From: RI-92 sp037384645
GTDB lineage: Bacteria > Pseudomonadota > Gammaproteobacteria > UBA6429 > Thiohalophilaceae
Direction: 5' to 3'
NCBI GenBank assembly: GCA_037384645.1
Contig: JARRNT010000006.1
Span: 1 to 64,000, forward strand
Length of the DNA stretch: 64,000 nucleotides
Part shown: piece after piece, positions 47,365 through 55,530 of the stretch
How positions within the stretch are numbered: the first letter of the stretch is position 1
Layout: the number at the start of each line of letters is the position of its first letter
Translations under genes and position numbers: made by a program
The notes under the pieces: generated by a model
The model's input: only the letters and a program-made list of their open reading frames with translations
What the model was told of the DNA's origin: nothing
Database searches by the model: none

Positions 47365-48245
47365 ATGACAATTAAAGTCGGTATTAACGGATTCGGCCGA
47401 ATCGGGCGAATGGTATTCCGTGCGGTTTACAAGGAGTTCAAGGATATCGAGATCGTCGGTATCAATGACCTGCTTGATGCCGAATATCTGGCCTACATGC
47501 TCAAGTACGATTCCGTCCATGGTCGTTTCGGCGGTGATGTGAAGGCCGAAGCCGGTGCCATGATCGTTGACGGCAAGAAGATTCGCCTGACCGCCGAGCG
47601 CGATCCCGCTAACCTGAAATGGGGCGACGTCGGTGCGGATATCGTGATCGATTCCACCGGTTTCTTCCTGACCGAAGAAGGCTGTCAGAAGCACCTGGAC
47701 GCCGGTGCCAAGAAGGTTGTGATGTCTGCGCCTTCCAAGGACAGCACCCCGATGTTCGTATACGGTGTCAACCACGAAGCTTATGCCGGCCAGAAGATCG
47801 TATCTGCTGCTTCCTGTACCACCAACTGCCTGGCGCCCGTAGCCAAGGTCCTCAATGACAACTGGGGCATCAAGCGCGGTCTGATGTCTACCGTCCACGC
47901 GGCTACCGCCACGCAAAAGACTGTAGACGGTCCGTCCGCCAAAGACTGGCGCGGTGGTCGCGGTATCCTGGAAAACATCATTCCGTCTTCCACCGGTGCG
48001 GCCAAGGCTGTGGGCAAGGTGCTGCCGGAACTGAATGGCAAGCTTACCGGCATGGCCTTCCGCGCTACACCGAAGATAAAGTGGTTTCCACCGACTTCCG
48101 CGGTGTTGGTTTCTCATCCATTTTTGATGCCGGTGCCGGTATTGCCCTGGATGATACCTTCGTCAAGGTCGTGTCCTGGTACGACAACGAGTACGGTTAC
48201 ACCTGTAACATGATGCGTTTCGTGGAGCACGTCGCAAAGAACTAG
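47365..48245 (+). pseudogene. gap: Glyceraldehyde-3-phosphate dehydrogenase with internal deletion and frameshift
   Basis: GAPDH interconverts glyceraldehyde-3-phosphate and 1,3-bisphosphoglycerate. The N-terminal NAD site (KVGINGFGRIGRMVFRA), catalytic Cys (SAASCTTNCLAPVAK) and VHAATATQKTVDGP are intact up to GMAFR at 48063. The next bases join in another frame to the C-terminal sequence YTEDKVVSTDFRGVG...SWYDNEYGY, which runs to the TAG at 48245. About 40 residues normally between these points are missing. The intact frame instead reads out to 48213 with unrelated sequence. The product would be inactive unless the sequence is in error. Confidence 0.88.
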
Positions 48246-48264
48246 ATACGACGGAGTTGTTTAA

Positions 48265-48342
48265 GCAAAGGCCGCAGAGACGCAGAGTGCGCAGAGAAAA
48301 ATCATTCTTTGCGTCCTCTGCGTCTTTGCGTACTCCGCGTTA
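48265..48342. repeat. CGCAGAG-type inverted repeat, copy 3
   Basis: The left arm GCCGCAGAGACGCAGAGTGC and the following gcagag, a short centre (aaaaatcattctt) and the right arm TGCGTCCTCTGCGTCTTTGCG form a hairpin in the gap-pgk spacer. It is the same family as copies 1 and 2 and could affect RNA processing between gap and pgk. Confidence 0.85.
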
Positions 48343-48439
48343 ATATCCCGGTAGAAAAAATATACATATATGTATGTAAGAGACATCAGGAAAAGACCGC
48401 TTTTCCTTATTTTTCTTCAAGACTTTTAGGAGTATTCAC

Positions 48440-49621
48440 ATGTCTGTAATCAAGCTCACAGATCTGGATCTGAAAGGCAAACGTGTTCTAATCCGTTGCG
48501 ATCTGAACGTTCCTATCAAGGATGGTAAAGTCACTTCCGACGCACGCATCAAGGCCTCGATGCCAACCATCGAACACTGCCTCAAGGCTGGTGCCAAGGT
48601 CATGGTGATGTCACACCTGGGTCGTCCGGAAGAAGGCGTGTACGACGAAGCGGCATCATTGAAGCCGGTTGCCGAGTATATGTCAGGTCTGATGGGCAAG
48701 GACGTTAAGCTGGTCAAGGATTACCTGGATACTGCCCCGAGCCTGAGCGAGGGTGAGCTCGCGATCCTGGAAAATGTTCGCTTTAACAAGGGCGAAAAGA
48801 AAAACACGGATGAGCTCGCCAAAAAATATGCCGCACTGTGTGACGTGTTCGTGATGGATGCCTTCGGTACCGCCCACCGGGCCCAGGGTTCCACTCACGG
48901 TGTTGCCAAGTTTGCACCGGTCGCCTGTGCCGGTCTGTTGCTGACCGAGGAACTGGAGGCACTGAACAAGGCGTTGGCCGATCCAAAACGGCCGATGGTT
49001 GCTATTGTCGGCGGCTCCAAGGTATCAACCAAGCTGACCGTGCTCGAAGCCCTGTCTGAGAAGGTCGACCAGTTAGTGGTAGGCGGTGGTATTGCCAATA
49101 CTTTCCTCGCAGCCACCGGCAAGAAGATCGGCAAGTCCCTGGCCGAAGCGGACCTGATTCCGACTGCACAAGGCCTGATCGAGAAAATGCAAAAGCGCGG
49201 TGCCAACATTCCTATCGCGGTTGATGTGGTGGTCGGCAAGAAATTTGATGAAAACGAACCCGCGGTACTCAAGGACGCCGGCGATGTGGCGGATGACGAC
49301 ATGATTTTCGACATCGGTCCCAAGAGTGCACAGGAACTGGTAGACATCATCATGAAGGCCGGTACCGTTGTATGGAACGGCCCGGTGGGCGTGTTCGAAT
49401 TCGATCAGTTCGGTGAAGGTACCAAGAAGATTGCTGATGCCATCGCCAATACCAGCGCCTTTACCCTGGCCGGTGGCGGTGACACCATTGCGGCCATTCA
49501 GAAATACGATATCTACGACAAGGTCTCGTATATCTCCACTGCCGGTGGTGCATTCCTCGAGTATCTCGAAGGCAAGGTCCTGCCTGCCGTCGCCATTCTG
49601 GAAGAACGCGCCAAGGGTTAA
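48440..49621 (+). CDS. pgk: Phosphoglycerate kinase
   Basis: Pgk transfers phosphate between 1,3-bisphosphoglycerate and ADP. The 393-residue protein is intact, with LIRCDLNVPIKDGKV, SHLGRPEEG, VFVMDAFGTAHRAQGSTHG, the hinge and nucleotide region IVGGSKVSTKLTVLEAL and the C-terminal FTLAGGGDTIAAI. A good ribosome-binding site (taggag) precedes the ATG. It follows gap after 194 bp containing a CGCAGAG repeat. Confidence 0.97.
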   Translation: MSVIKLTDLDLKGKRVLIRCDLNVPIKDGKVTSDARIKASMPTIEHCLKAGAKVMVMSHLGRPEEGVYDEAASLKPVAEYMSGLMGKDVKLVKDYLDTAPSLSEGELAILENVRFNKGEKKNTDELAKKYAALCDVFVMDAFGTAHRAQGSTHGVAKFAPVACAGLLLTEELEALNKALADPKRPMVAIVGGSKVSTKLTVLEALSEKVDQLVVGGGIANTFLAATGKKIGKSLAEADLIPTAQGLIEKMQKRGANIPIAVDVVVGKKFDENEPAVLKDAGDVADDDMIFDIGPKSAQELVDIIMKAGTVVWNGPVGVFEFDQFGEGTKKIADAIANTSAFTLAGGGDTIAAIQKYDIYDKVSYISTAGGAFLEYLEGKVLPAVAILEERAKG

Positions 49622-49664
49622 TCCGGACATCTTTTAACAATTACCAACAAAGCAAACGAGACCC

Positions 49665-51128
49665 ATGTTACGGAGAACCAAAATTATTGCGACCCTGGGA
49701 CCGGCCACGGACGATCCCAAGATGCTCGACAAGATTCTCGAGGCCGGGGTGGACGTGGTACGCATCAACATGTCGCACGGCACTCACGAGGAACACATGG
49801 ATCGTTGCGAGCGCATACGCAATCGCGCCCGTGCCCACGGTCGCCAGGTCGGTGTTCTGGCTGACCTGCAGGGTCCGAAGATTCGCATCGAGCGTTTCAA
49901 GAGCGGCAAGGTTGAACTCAGGGAAGGTGAGAGCTTTATCCTGGATACCGCGCTTGGTGTTGATGACGGTACGGCGGAACGCGTCGGGCTTTCCTACAAG
50001 GAGTTACCCGGTGATGTGAAGCGCGGTGACACCCTGTTGCTTGATGACGGTCGCATTACCCTGTGGGTAAACGATACCAGCGATACGGAAGTCAATTGCC
50101 GTGTCGTCAATGGCGGTGAGCTCAGCGATCGCAAGGGCATCAATCGCCAGGGAGGCGGGCTCTCGGCGCCGGCCCTGACGGAAAAGGACCGCAATGACAT
50201 CAAGCTGGCGGCCAGGATGCAGGTGGATTATCTGGCTGTCTCCTTTGTACGCCATGCCGAAGACGTGGAAGAGGCGCGTAAGCTGTTGCAGGATGCCGGC
50301 TGTGAATGCGGCATTGTTTCCAAGATCGAGCGCGCTGAGTGTCTTGACCTGGTGGAGTCTATCATCGATGCCTCCGATGCCATCATGATTGCACGCGGCG
50401 ACCTCGGTGTGGAGATAGGCGATGCAGCGCTGCCACCGGTGCAAAAACGTTTGATCAGTATGGCGCGTAGCCGCAACCGGGCGGTGATTACCGCAACCCA
50501 GATGATGGAATCCATGATCCACAGTCATATCCCGACCCGGGCCGAGGTTTTCGACGTGGCCAATGCCGTGCTCGATGGCACCGATGCGGTGATGTTGTCG
50601 GCGGAAACCGCTTCCGGCAAATATCCGGATGGAGCCATTGCGGCCATGGACCGCATTTGTCGCGGCGCCGAAAACCAGCGCGAGGTCACCCATTCCGACC
50701 ATCGTATTGATACAAGATTTGAGCGCATAGATGAGGCCATCGCCATGGCCACCATGTATTCCGCCAACCACCTGCACGTCAAGGCGATTGCCGCCCTGAC
50801 CGAATCGGGTTCCACGGTGTTATGGATGTCCCGGATCAGTTCGGGGATCCCTATCTATGCCTTGACGGGTTCGGTGGAGACGCGTAGAAAAGTAACCCTT
50901 TACCGCGGCGTTTACCCGGTGAGTTTCGAGCCGACCAGCAAGGACCACGCAGAGGTGAACCGCGAGGCAGTGGATGAATTACTGCGCCGGGGAGCGGTGC
51001 GTGATGGGGACCTGGTGATTATCACCAAGGGCGACCTGATGGGCGTCATGGGTGGTACAAATGCCATGAAGATTGTGCGTGTTGGAGAATTGCTCGACCC
51101 TAACGCCGTCACCGAGCAGACGCAGTAA
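49665..51128 (+). CDS. pyk: Pyruvate kinase
   Basis: Pyk converts phosphoenolpyruvate and ADP to pyruvate and ATP. The 487-residue protein has RRTKIIATLGPATDDP at the start, DLQGPKIRIERF, the active-site motif IMIARGDLGVEIG (K of SKIERAE upstream) and ATQMMESMIHSHIPTRAE. It lies 43 bp after pgk. The position in a Calvin/glycolysis run with pgk and fba is typical of autotrophic proteobacteria. Confidence 0.97.
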   Translation: MLRRTKIIATLGPATDDPKMLDKILEAGVDVVRINMSHGTHEEHMDRCERIRNRARAHGRQVGVLADLQGPKIRIERFKSGKVELREGESFILDTALGVDDGTAERVGLSYKELPGDVKRGDTLLLDDGRITLWVNDTSDTEVNCRVVNGGELSDRKGINRQGGGLSAPALTEKDRNDIKLAARMQVDYLAVSFVRHAEDVEEARKLLQDAGCECGIVSKIERAECLDLVESIIDASDAIMIARGDLGVEIGDAALPPVQKRLISMARSRNRAVITATQMMESMIHSHIPTRAEVFDVANAVLDGTDAVMLSAETASGKYPDGAIAAMDRICRGAENQREVTHSDHRIDTRFERIDEAIAMATMYSANHLHVKAIAALTESGSTVLWMSRISSGIPIYALTGSVETRRKVTLYRGVYPVSFEPTSKDHAEVNREAVDELLRRGAVRDGDLVIITKGDLMGVMGGTNAMKIVRVGELLDPNAVTEQTQ

Positions 51129-51184
51129 ACGGCATATAATTTGGATTAGTCAGTTTCTTATCTACATTTTAGAAGGAGGACCAA

Positions 51185-52258
51185 ATGGCCCTGATTACTT
51201 TGAGACAATTACTGGACCATGCCGCCGAGCATAGCTATGGCATGCCGGCGTTCAACGTCAACAATATGGAACAAATCCACGCCATCATGCAGGCAGCAGA
51301 TGAGGTTAACAGCCCGGTAATCCTGCAGGGTTCTGCCGGTGCCCGTTCCTATGCCGGCGAGCCGTTCCTGCGCCACCTGGTTACTGCCGCCACCGAGATG
51401 TATCCACATATTCCTATCGTGATGCACCAGGACCATGGCGCAGCGCCGGGTGTTTGCCTGCGTTCTATCCAGTCCGGCTTCACTTCCGTGATGATGGACG
51501 GTTCCCTGATGGAAGACATGAAGACGCCGTCTTCTTATGAATACAATGTCGACGTCACTGCCAAGGTCGCTGAAATGGCGCACTCTTGCGGCGTGTCCGT
51601 GGAAGGCGAACTGGGTTGCCTGGGTTCTCTCGAAACCGGCAAAATGGGCGAGGAAGACGGCCACGGTGCCGAGGGCGAGCTGGATCATTCCATGCTGCTG
51701 ACTGACCCGGAAGAGGCAGCAGATTTCGTGACCAAGACCGGTGTTGACGCCCTGGCCATCGCCATTGGTACTTCCCATGGTGCTTACAAGTTCACGACCG
51801 CGCCGACCGGCAAGATCCTGCGCATCGACCGCGTCAAGGAAATCCACCAGCGCATCCCGAATGTGCACCTGGTCATGCATGGTTCCTCTTCCGTGCCGCA
51901 GGACTGGCTGGAAATCATCAATAACTTCGGCGGCGACATGGGCCAGACCTATGGTGTACCCGTAGAAGAAATCGTGGAAGGCATCAAGAACGGCGTGCGC
52001 AAGGTCAATATCGATACTGACCTGCGCATGGCCTCTACCGGTGCCGTCCGCAAACACCTGCATGACAATCCAGCCAACTTTGACCCACGCAAGTTCCTCA
52101 AAGAGGCCACCAAGGCCATGCGTGGGATCTGTAAGGCCCGTTTTGAAGCATTTGGCTGTGCCGGCATGGCCGACAAGATCAAGCCGATCAACCTGGAAGA
52201 CATGGTCAAGCGCTATGCTTCCGGTGAACTCAATGTGAAGGTAGTCAAAGCTGCTTAA
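51185..52258 (+). CDS. fba: Class II fructose-bisphosphate aldolase, Calvin-cycle type
   Basis: A zinc-dependent aldolase of 357 residues. Metal and substrate regions are visible in IVMHQDHGA, VEGELGCLGSLETGKMGEEDG, AIAIGTSHGAYKF and HLVMHGSSSVPQDW. The length and C terminus fit the subtype associated with the Calvin cycle (CbbA) rather than enterobacterial FbaA. A strong ribosome-binding site (aaggagga) lies before the ATG. It ends the cluster and is followed by a strong terminator. Confidence 0.96.
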   Translation: MALITLRQLLDHAAEHSYGMPAFNVNNMEQIHAIMQAADEVNSPVILQGSAGARSYAGEPFLRHLVTAATEMYPHIPIVMHQDHGAAPGVCLRSIQSGFTSVMMDGSLMEDMKTPSSYEYNVDVTAKVAEMAHSCGVSVEGELGCLGSLETGKMGEEDGHGAEGELDHSMLLTDPEEAADFVTKTGVDALAIAIGTSHGAYKFTTAPTGKILRIDRVKEIHQRIPNVHLVMHGSSSVPQDWLEIINNFGGDMGQTYGVPVEEIVEGIKNGVRKVNIDTDLRMASTGAVRKHLHDNPANFDPRKFLKEATKAMRGICKARFEAFGCAGMADKIKPINLEDMVKRYASGELNVKVVKAA

Positions 52259-52283
52259 TCACTGAGTATTTAGTTCTAGCTAG

Positions 52284-52315
52284 AACGGGTCCCCTAGGGG
52301 ACCCGTTTATTTTTA
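52284..52315 (+). terminator. Strong rho-independent terminator after fba
   Basis: An 11-bp perfect stem (aacgggtcccc/ggggacccgtt) with a 2-base loop is followed by TATTTTT. It is 26 bp after the fba stop and ends the tkt-fba cluster. Confidence 0.92.
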
Positions 52316-52450
52316 ACCTGTTGTTTTTGTGTGTCGATAAAATAATCACTTCGATAATGTCGCTGTCTGGACAGGTGTGCAATGGCCAAAGCCCGTGATT
52401 CCTATCTCCTTGCTCAGGTAATTACCGCAAAATTTCAGGGCGCTAAGCTC

Positions 52451-53182
52451 ATGCGCCAGCGCATATTCTGGATCGTCGTCTGTTATGCCTTAGCCATGGC
52501 GAATGCCTCGGCAAACATTAATACGCCCATGGTGAGAAGCAAAAGCTTGTTAACCCACATTCCGGTTGCAACCGTGGGGTATCGCGCGCCCTGGTTAAAG
52601 CATCTGCGTGAACAGGCGCGACGTGCCACCCGAGAGGATGAGCACTACCTGGCGAATCTTTATTGGCGGATTCTGGCCAGGAACGGGGATCGCGAAGCCG
52701 CATTTCGCCTTGGTGTGTATTATGATCAACATGGTCACACCGACGCGGATGCCCGGCGTGCAGTGTATTGGTACCGTCAGGCAGCGGTGGCGGGAGAGAT
52801 ACACGCCCAGCACAATCTGGGGGTTGCCTACGCAAATGGCAAAGGCGTGGCGATGAATATGCGACATGCCGTCAAGTGGTGGACGCGCGCTGCACGCCTG
52901 GGTAATCCCGATTCCCAATATAACCTCGGCATTATCTATGCCCAGGGCGAGTTTGGAATCAAACGCAATATAGCCCTGGCAAAACACTGGTGGCATGAGG
53001 CTGCTCAACATGGCGATGCCATGGCGCAATTCAACCTGGGGGCGCTGTATGTAAACAGTGGAATTCATGATTACTGCGCGGCAACGCGCTGGTGGCACAA
53101 GGCTGCCAGGCAAGGTGTGGAACAGGCGGTACTGGCCTTGCGTGCGATCAGGTTGCGAACAGATTATAAATCGTGTGAGTAA
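52451..53182 (+). CDS. Secreted Sel1/TPR-like repeat protein
   Basis: A protein of about 243 residues. The ATG at 52451 gives a signal peptide (IFWIVVCYALAMANASA); an upstream ATG at 52382 would place charged residues before it. Four Sel1 repeats follow: AAFRLGVYYDQ, AQHNLGVAYANGKGV, SQYNLGIIYAQGEFGI and AQFNLGALYVNSG, each with a partner helix containing W-Y or W-W. Such repeats usually mediate protein contacts in the periplasm. The partner is unknown. It stands alone between two terminated units. Confidence 0.82.
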   Translation: MRQRIFWIVVCYALAMANASANINTPMVRSKSLLTHIPVATVGYRAPWLKHLREQARRATREDEHYLANLYWRILARNGDREAAFRLGVYYDQHGHTDADARRAVYWYRQAAVAGEIHAQHNLGVAYANGKGVAMNMRHAVKWWTRAARLGNPDSQYNLGIIYAQGEFGIKRNIALAKHWWHEAAQHGDAMAQFNLGALYVNSGIHDYCAATRWWHKAARQGVEQAVLALRAIRLRTDYKSCE

Positions 53183-53238
53183 AAGCGCTTTTTAAACTCA
53201 CGCAGGTTACCCGTTTAGTGAAATCATAAGGTGATAAA

Positions 53239-54051
53239 ATGCTGATACAACGATTCTCAATGTTATTTGCTCTGATGACGTTTTCGCTGTTGGCACAGGC
53301 GGCTGCAAATGATGAGTTCCCCAATCGCAAGCTTTTCCCGGCCGTACCGGTAATTTCCATTGACCAGCTATACAAACAGATGGACAAGGTCATTATTGTC
53401 GATGTGCGCTCCAAGTACGAATACGACACCATTAATATTGTAAAGGCGGTAAATATTCCGGTCCTGGAACCGAATTTTATTGATCGCATGCGTCAATTGC
53501 GCAAGCAAAACCCCAATACGGAAATTGTTGCCTATTGTAATGGCAAGACCTGCAAGAAGTCCTATAAAGCGGTGCAAAAGTGTCGTAATGCCGGGATTCC
53601 GAATATCGTTGCCTACGACCAGGGGATTTTCGATTGGGCAAAGAAATACCCGCAGACTGCACAGTTGCTGGGTAAATCGCCGGTCAATTTGCGTAAACTG
53701 ATCAGCAAGCAGGATTTACAGAAACACATGATTAGCGTTGAGCAGTTTGACCGACTGGCAGCGCGCAATGATGTGATTGTCCTGGATATCCGCGAACCAC
53801 TGCAACGCGAAGGTGTGTCCCTGTTTCCGGGAATCGATAAGCAGGCAGATATGGACGATAAAAGACTGCTCAACAAGTATATTGATGATGCGCTGCGCAA
53901 TAATAAAGCATTGCTGGTATACGATGGAGTTGGCAAACAGGTCGAGTGGCTGATGTATTACCTGGAAGATAAAGGGCTAAAGCAATATGCCTTTATGCAG
54001 GGTGGTGCCCGGGCATATTACAATGCCCTGCGCAAAAAGTTTCTGCAATAA
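53239..54051 (+). CDS. Periplasmic protein with tandem rhodanese domains
   Basis: A 270-residue protein with a signal peptide (SMLFALMTFSLLAQA). The first rhodanese-like domain keeps the active-site loop YCNGKTCKKSYKA, with the nucleophile expected at Cys100 and a second Cys105. The second domain (VIVLDIREPLQREGVS...LLVYDGVGKQVEW) lacks the cysteine and has Asp-Gly in its place. It probably handles sulfane sulfur or acts as a redox or regulatory protein in the periplasm; the fit with a sulfur-oxidising host is an inference. A bidirectional terminator follows. Confidence 0.88.
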   Translation: MLIQRFSMLFALMTFSLLAQAAANDEFPNRKLFPAVPVISIDQLYKQMDKVIIVDVRSKYEYDTINIVKAVNIPVLEPNFIDRMRQLRKQNPNTEIVAYCNGKTCKKSYKAVQKCRNAGIPNIVAYDQGIFDWAKKYPQTAQLLGKSPVNLRKLISKQDLQKHMISVEQFDRLAARNDVIVLDIREPLQREGVSLFPGIDKQADMDDKRLLNKYIDDALRNNKALLVYDGVGKQVEWLMYYLEDKGLKQYAFMQGGARAYYNALRKKFLQ

Positions 54052-54072
54052 CTGCTTAGCGCCAGGCAGGGT

Positions 54073-54099
54073 AAAAAGGCCGTCTATGACGGCCTTTTT
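54073..54099. terminator. Bidirectional terminator
   Basis: The stem aaaaaggccgtc/gacggccttttt with a short loop has A-runs on one side and T-runs on the other, so it can terminate both the rhodanese gene (plus) and the gene ending at 54084 (minus). The last codons of that minus-strand gene lie inside the hairpin. Confidence 0.88.
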
Positions 54100-54488
54100 A
54101 TTTGTGTGACCTGATTTTCTGTCGCATCAGTGGCTGCATTAAGCCGCTCACCGAGGATGAGGTGCATCGCTTCGATGACCTTGTCGATAATAATCAGGGC
54201 GTGGGTATGATAGGTGCGACGCTCGCAACTTATCGGTTCATGCAGGTTTGTGCGATCTCCGGTCTGAAAGTCGAGCCAGGCCAGTACCGGGATGTCATTG
54301 AGCGAGCGGTCGACGACGATCCATGCGTCGCTTTCGAGGATGAGATCAAGGGTGCGTAGTCGGGGTAACTCGAAACGCAGGGGATTGCCCAGACGCTTGA
54401 GGGCGATCTGCACCAGATTATAGTCGGCCGCCGGCACAGTGCCGAGACGGATTTCGAAAACAGGTAGATCGTCAAGTCTTGATCGCAT
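54084..54488 (-). CDS. Conserved hypothetical protein, about 134 residues
   Basis: I do not recognise a named family. The likely start at 54488 gives MRSRLDDLPVFEIRLGTVPAADYN. Conserved-looking blocks include DAWIVVDRSLNDIPVLAWLDF and LHEPISCERRTYHTHALIIIDKVIEAMHLIL. There is no signal peptide or membrane segment. The coding frame ends within the terminator hairpin. It is last in the minus-strand run below the UPF0114 gene, 63 bp after its neighbour. Confidence 0.6.
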   Translation of the reverse strand: MRSRLDDLPVFEIRLGTVPAADYNLVQIALKRLGNPLRFELPRLRTLDLILESDAWIVVDRSLNDIPVLAWLDFQTGDRTNLHEPISCERRTYHTHALIIIDKVIEAMHLILGERLNAATDATENQVTQIKRPS

Positions 54489-54551
54489 CACAATGAACGT
54501 TGTTAATCTGTAATGACAATATAGATAAGACCGGCGAGAAAACAAAGGGTT

Positions 54552-54866
54552 TCAGGTCTCATCTCTGAGTTCCTCGTCCGGGTCCCAGCCGGCGGCTCTG
54601 GCCCGGGCCATGGCCTCCTTCTGGATCCGGTAAAATTTTTCCTGTAAATCCGGTGGCAGGTTTGAAACCAGGAAACCATATTTTTCCCATTCAGCATTGA
54701 CTCTGCGCCACAGGTCTTCCAGGCCCTGGATTAACCAGCCCTCACAGGTCTCGGTTTCGGGGATCAAACCAAAGACCCAGGCATCGCGCACGATCCTGCC
54801 TGATTCAGTCATGCCGCCATGGGTATCGTTATAGATACCCACATATGTTTTCTTATTGGTTCTCAA
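54552..54866 (-). CDS. Conserved hypothetical protein, 104 residues
   Basis: No domain is recognised. The sequence is soluble and rich in Trp and charged residues: IVRDAWVFGLIPETETCEGW, LEDLWRRVNAEWEKYGFLVSNLPPDL and a C-terminal helix KEAMARARAAGWDPDEEL. It overlaps the UPF0114 gene by 4 bp, so it is translated together with it. Function unknown. Confidence 0.7.
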   Translation of the reverse strand: MRTNKKTYVGIYNDTHGGMTESGRIVRDAWVFGLIPETETCEGWLIQGLEDLWRRVNAEWEKYGFLVSNLPPDLQEKFYRIQKEAMARARAAGWDPDEELRDET

Positions 54867-55471
54867 TGATCTGCCTCCGCTTTGCCATGTGCATCGAGCA
54901 ATGTCTTGGTCATGATCCTGTCAGTATATGCCATGGCGATGGCAGAGATGATAAAGGTCAGGTGAATTAACACCTGCCACTTTACCGAGACCTGGTTGGC
55001 TGCAATGAGCTGCTCTGCCAGGGCCGCACTGGTCCCGGCCGGAATGTGGATCGCGCCGACATTGATGAAGGTCTTGAGCAGGTGTACCGAAGATATCCCG
55101 ACCAGCGCCATGGACAGCTTGATTTTCATGGTGGCGGCATTCACGTGCGACAGCCATTCCGGCTGGTCAGGGTGTTCGCGTAAATTCAGACGCGAGACGA
55201 AGGTTTCATAGCCTCCGATGATCACCATGATCAGGAGGTTGGCGATCATGACCACGTCAATCAGGCCAAGCACGATGAGCATGATCCCGGATTCGCCGAT
55301 CTTGTGGACACCAACCACCAGGTGATACAGCTCGAGCATGAAGTGATAGACATATACCCCCTGGGCCACAATCAGTCCCAGATAAAGTGGTGCCTGTAAC
55401 CACCGACTCCAGAAAATCAGTTGTGACATCGTGCCCAGTGAAGTTTGTCTTACTGCTGCTTTGTTTGTCAT
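54863..55471 (-). CDS. UPF0114 family membrane protein (YqhA-like)
   Basis: A 202-residue inner-membrane protein with three or four helices. It has family signatures WSRWLQAPLYLGLIVAQGVYVYHFMLEL, GLIDVVMIANLLIMVIIGGYETFVSRLN and KLSMALVGISSVHLLKTFIN. The family is widespread but its function is undefined. It lies 59 bp after the SulP gene and overlaps a small hypothetical gene by 4 bp, suggesting joint expression. Confidence 0.88.
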   Translation of the reverse strand: MTNKAAVRQTSLGTMSQLIFWSRWLQAPLYLGLIVAQGVYVYHFMLELYHLVVGVHKIGESGIMLIVLGLIDVVMIANLLIMVIIGGYETFVSRLNLREHPDQPEWLSHVNAATMKIKLSMALVGISSVHLLKTFINVGAIHIPAGTSAALAEQLIAANQVSVKWQVLIHLTFIISAIAMAYTDRIMTKTLLDAHGKAEADH

Positions 55472-55530
55472 GGGTACCCGTTTATCAGTAAATGTAATAT
55501 TTAATTGCTAATGTTTTGCCAGAACATTTG

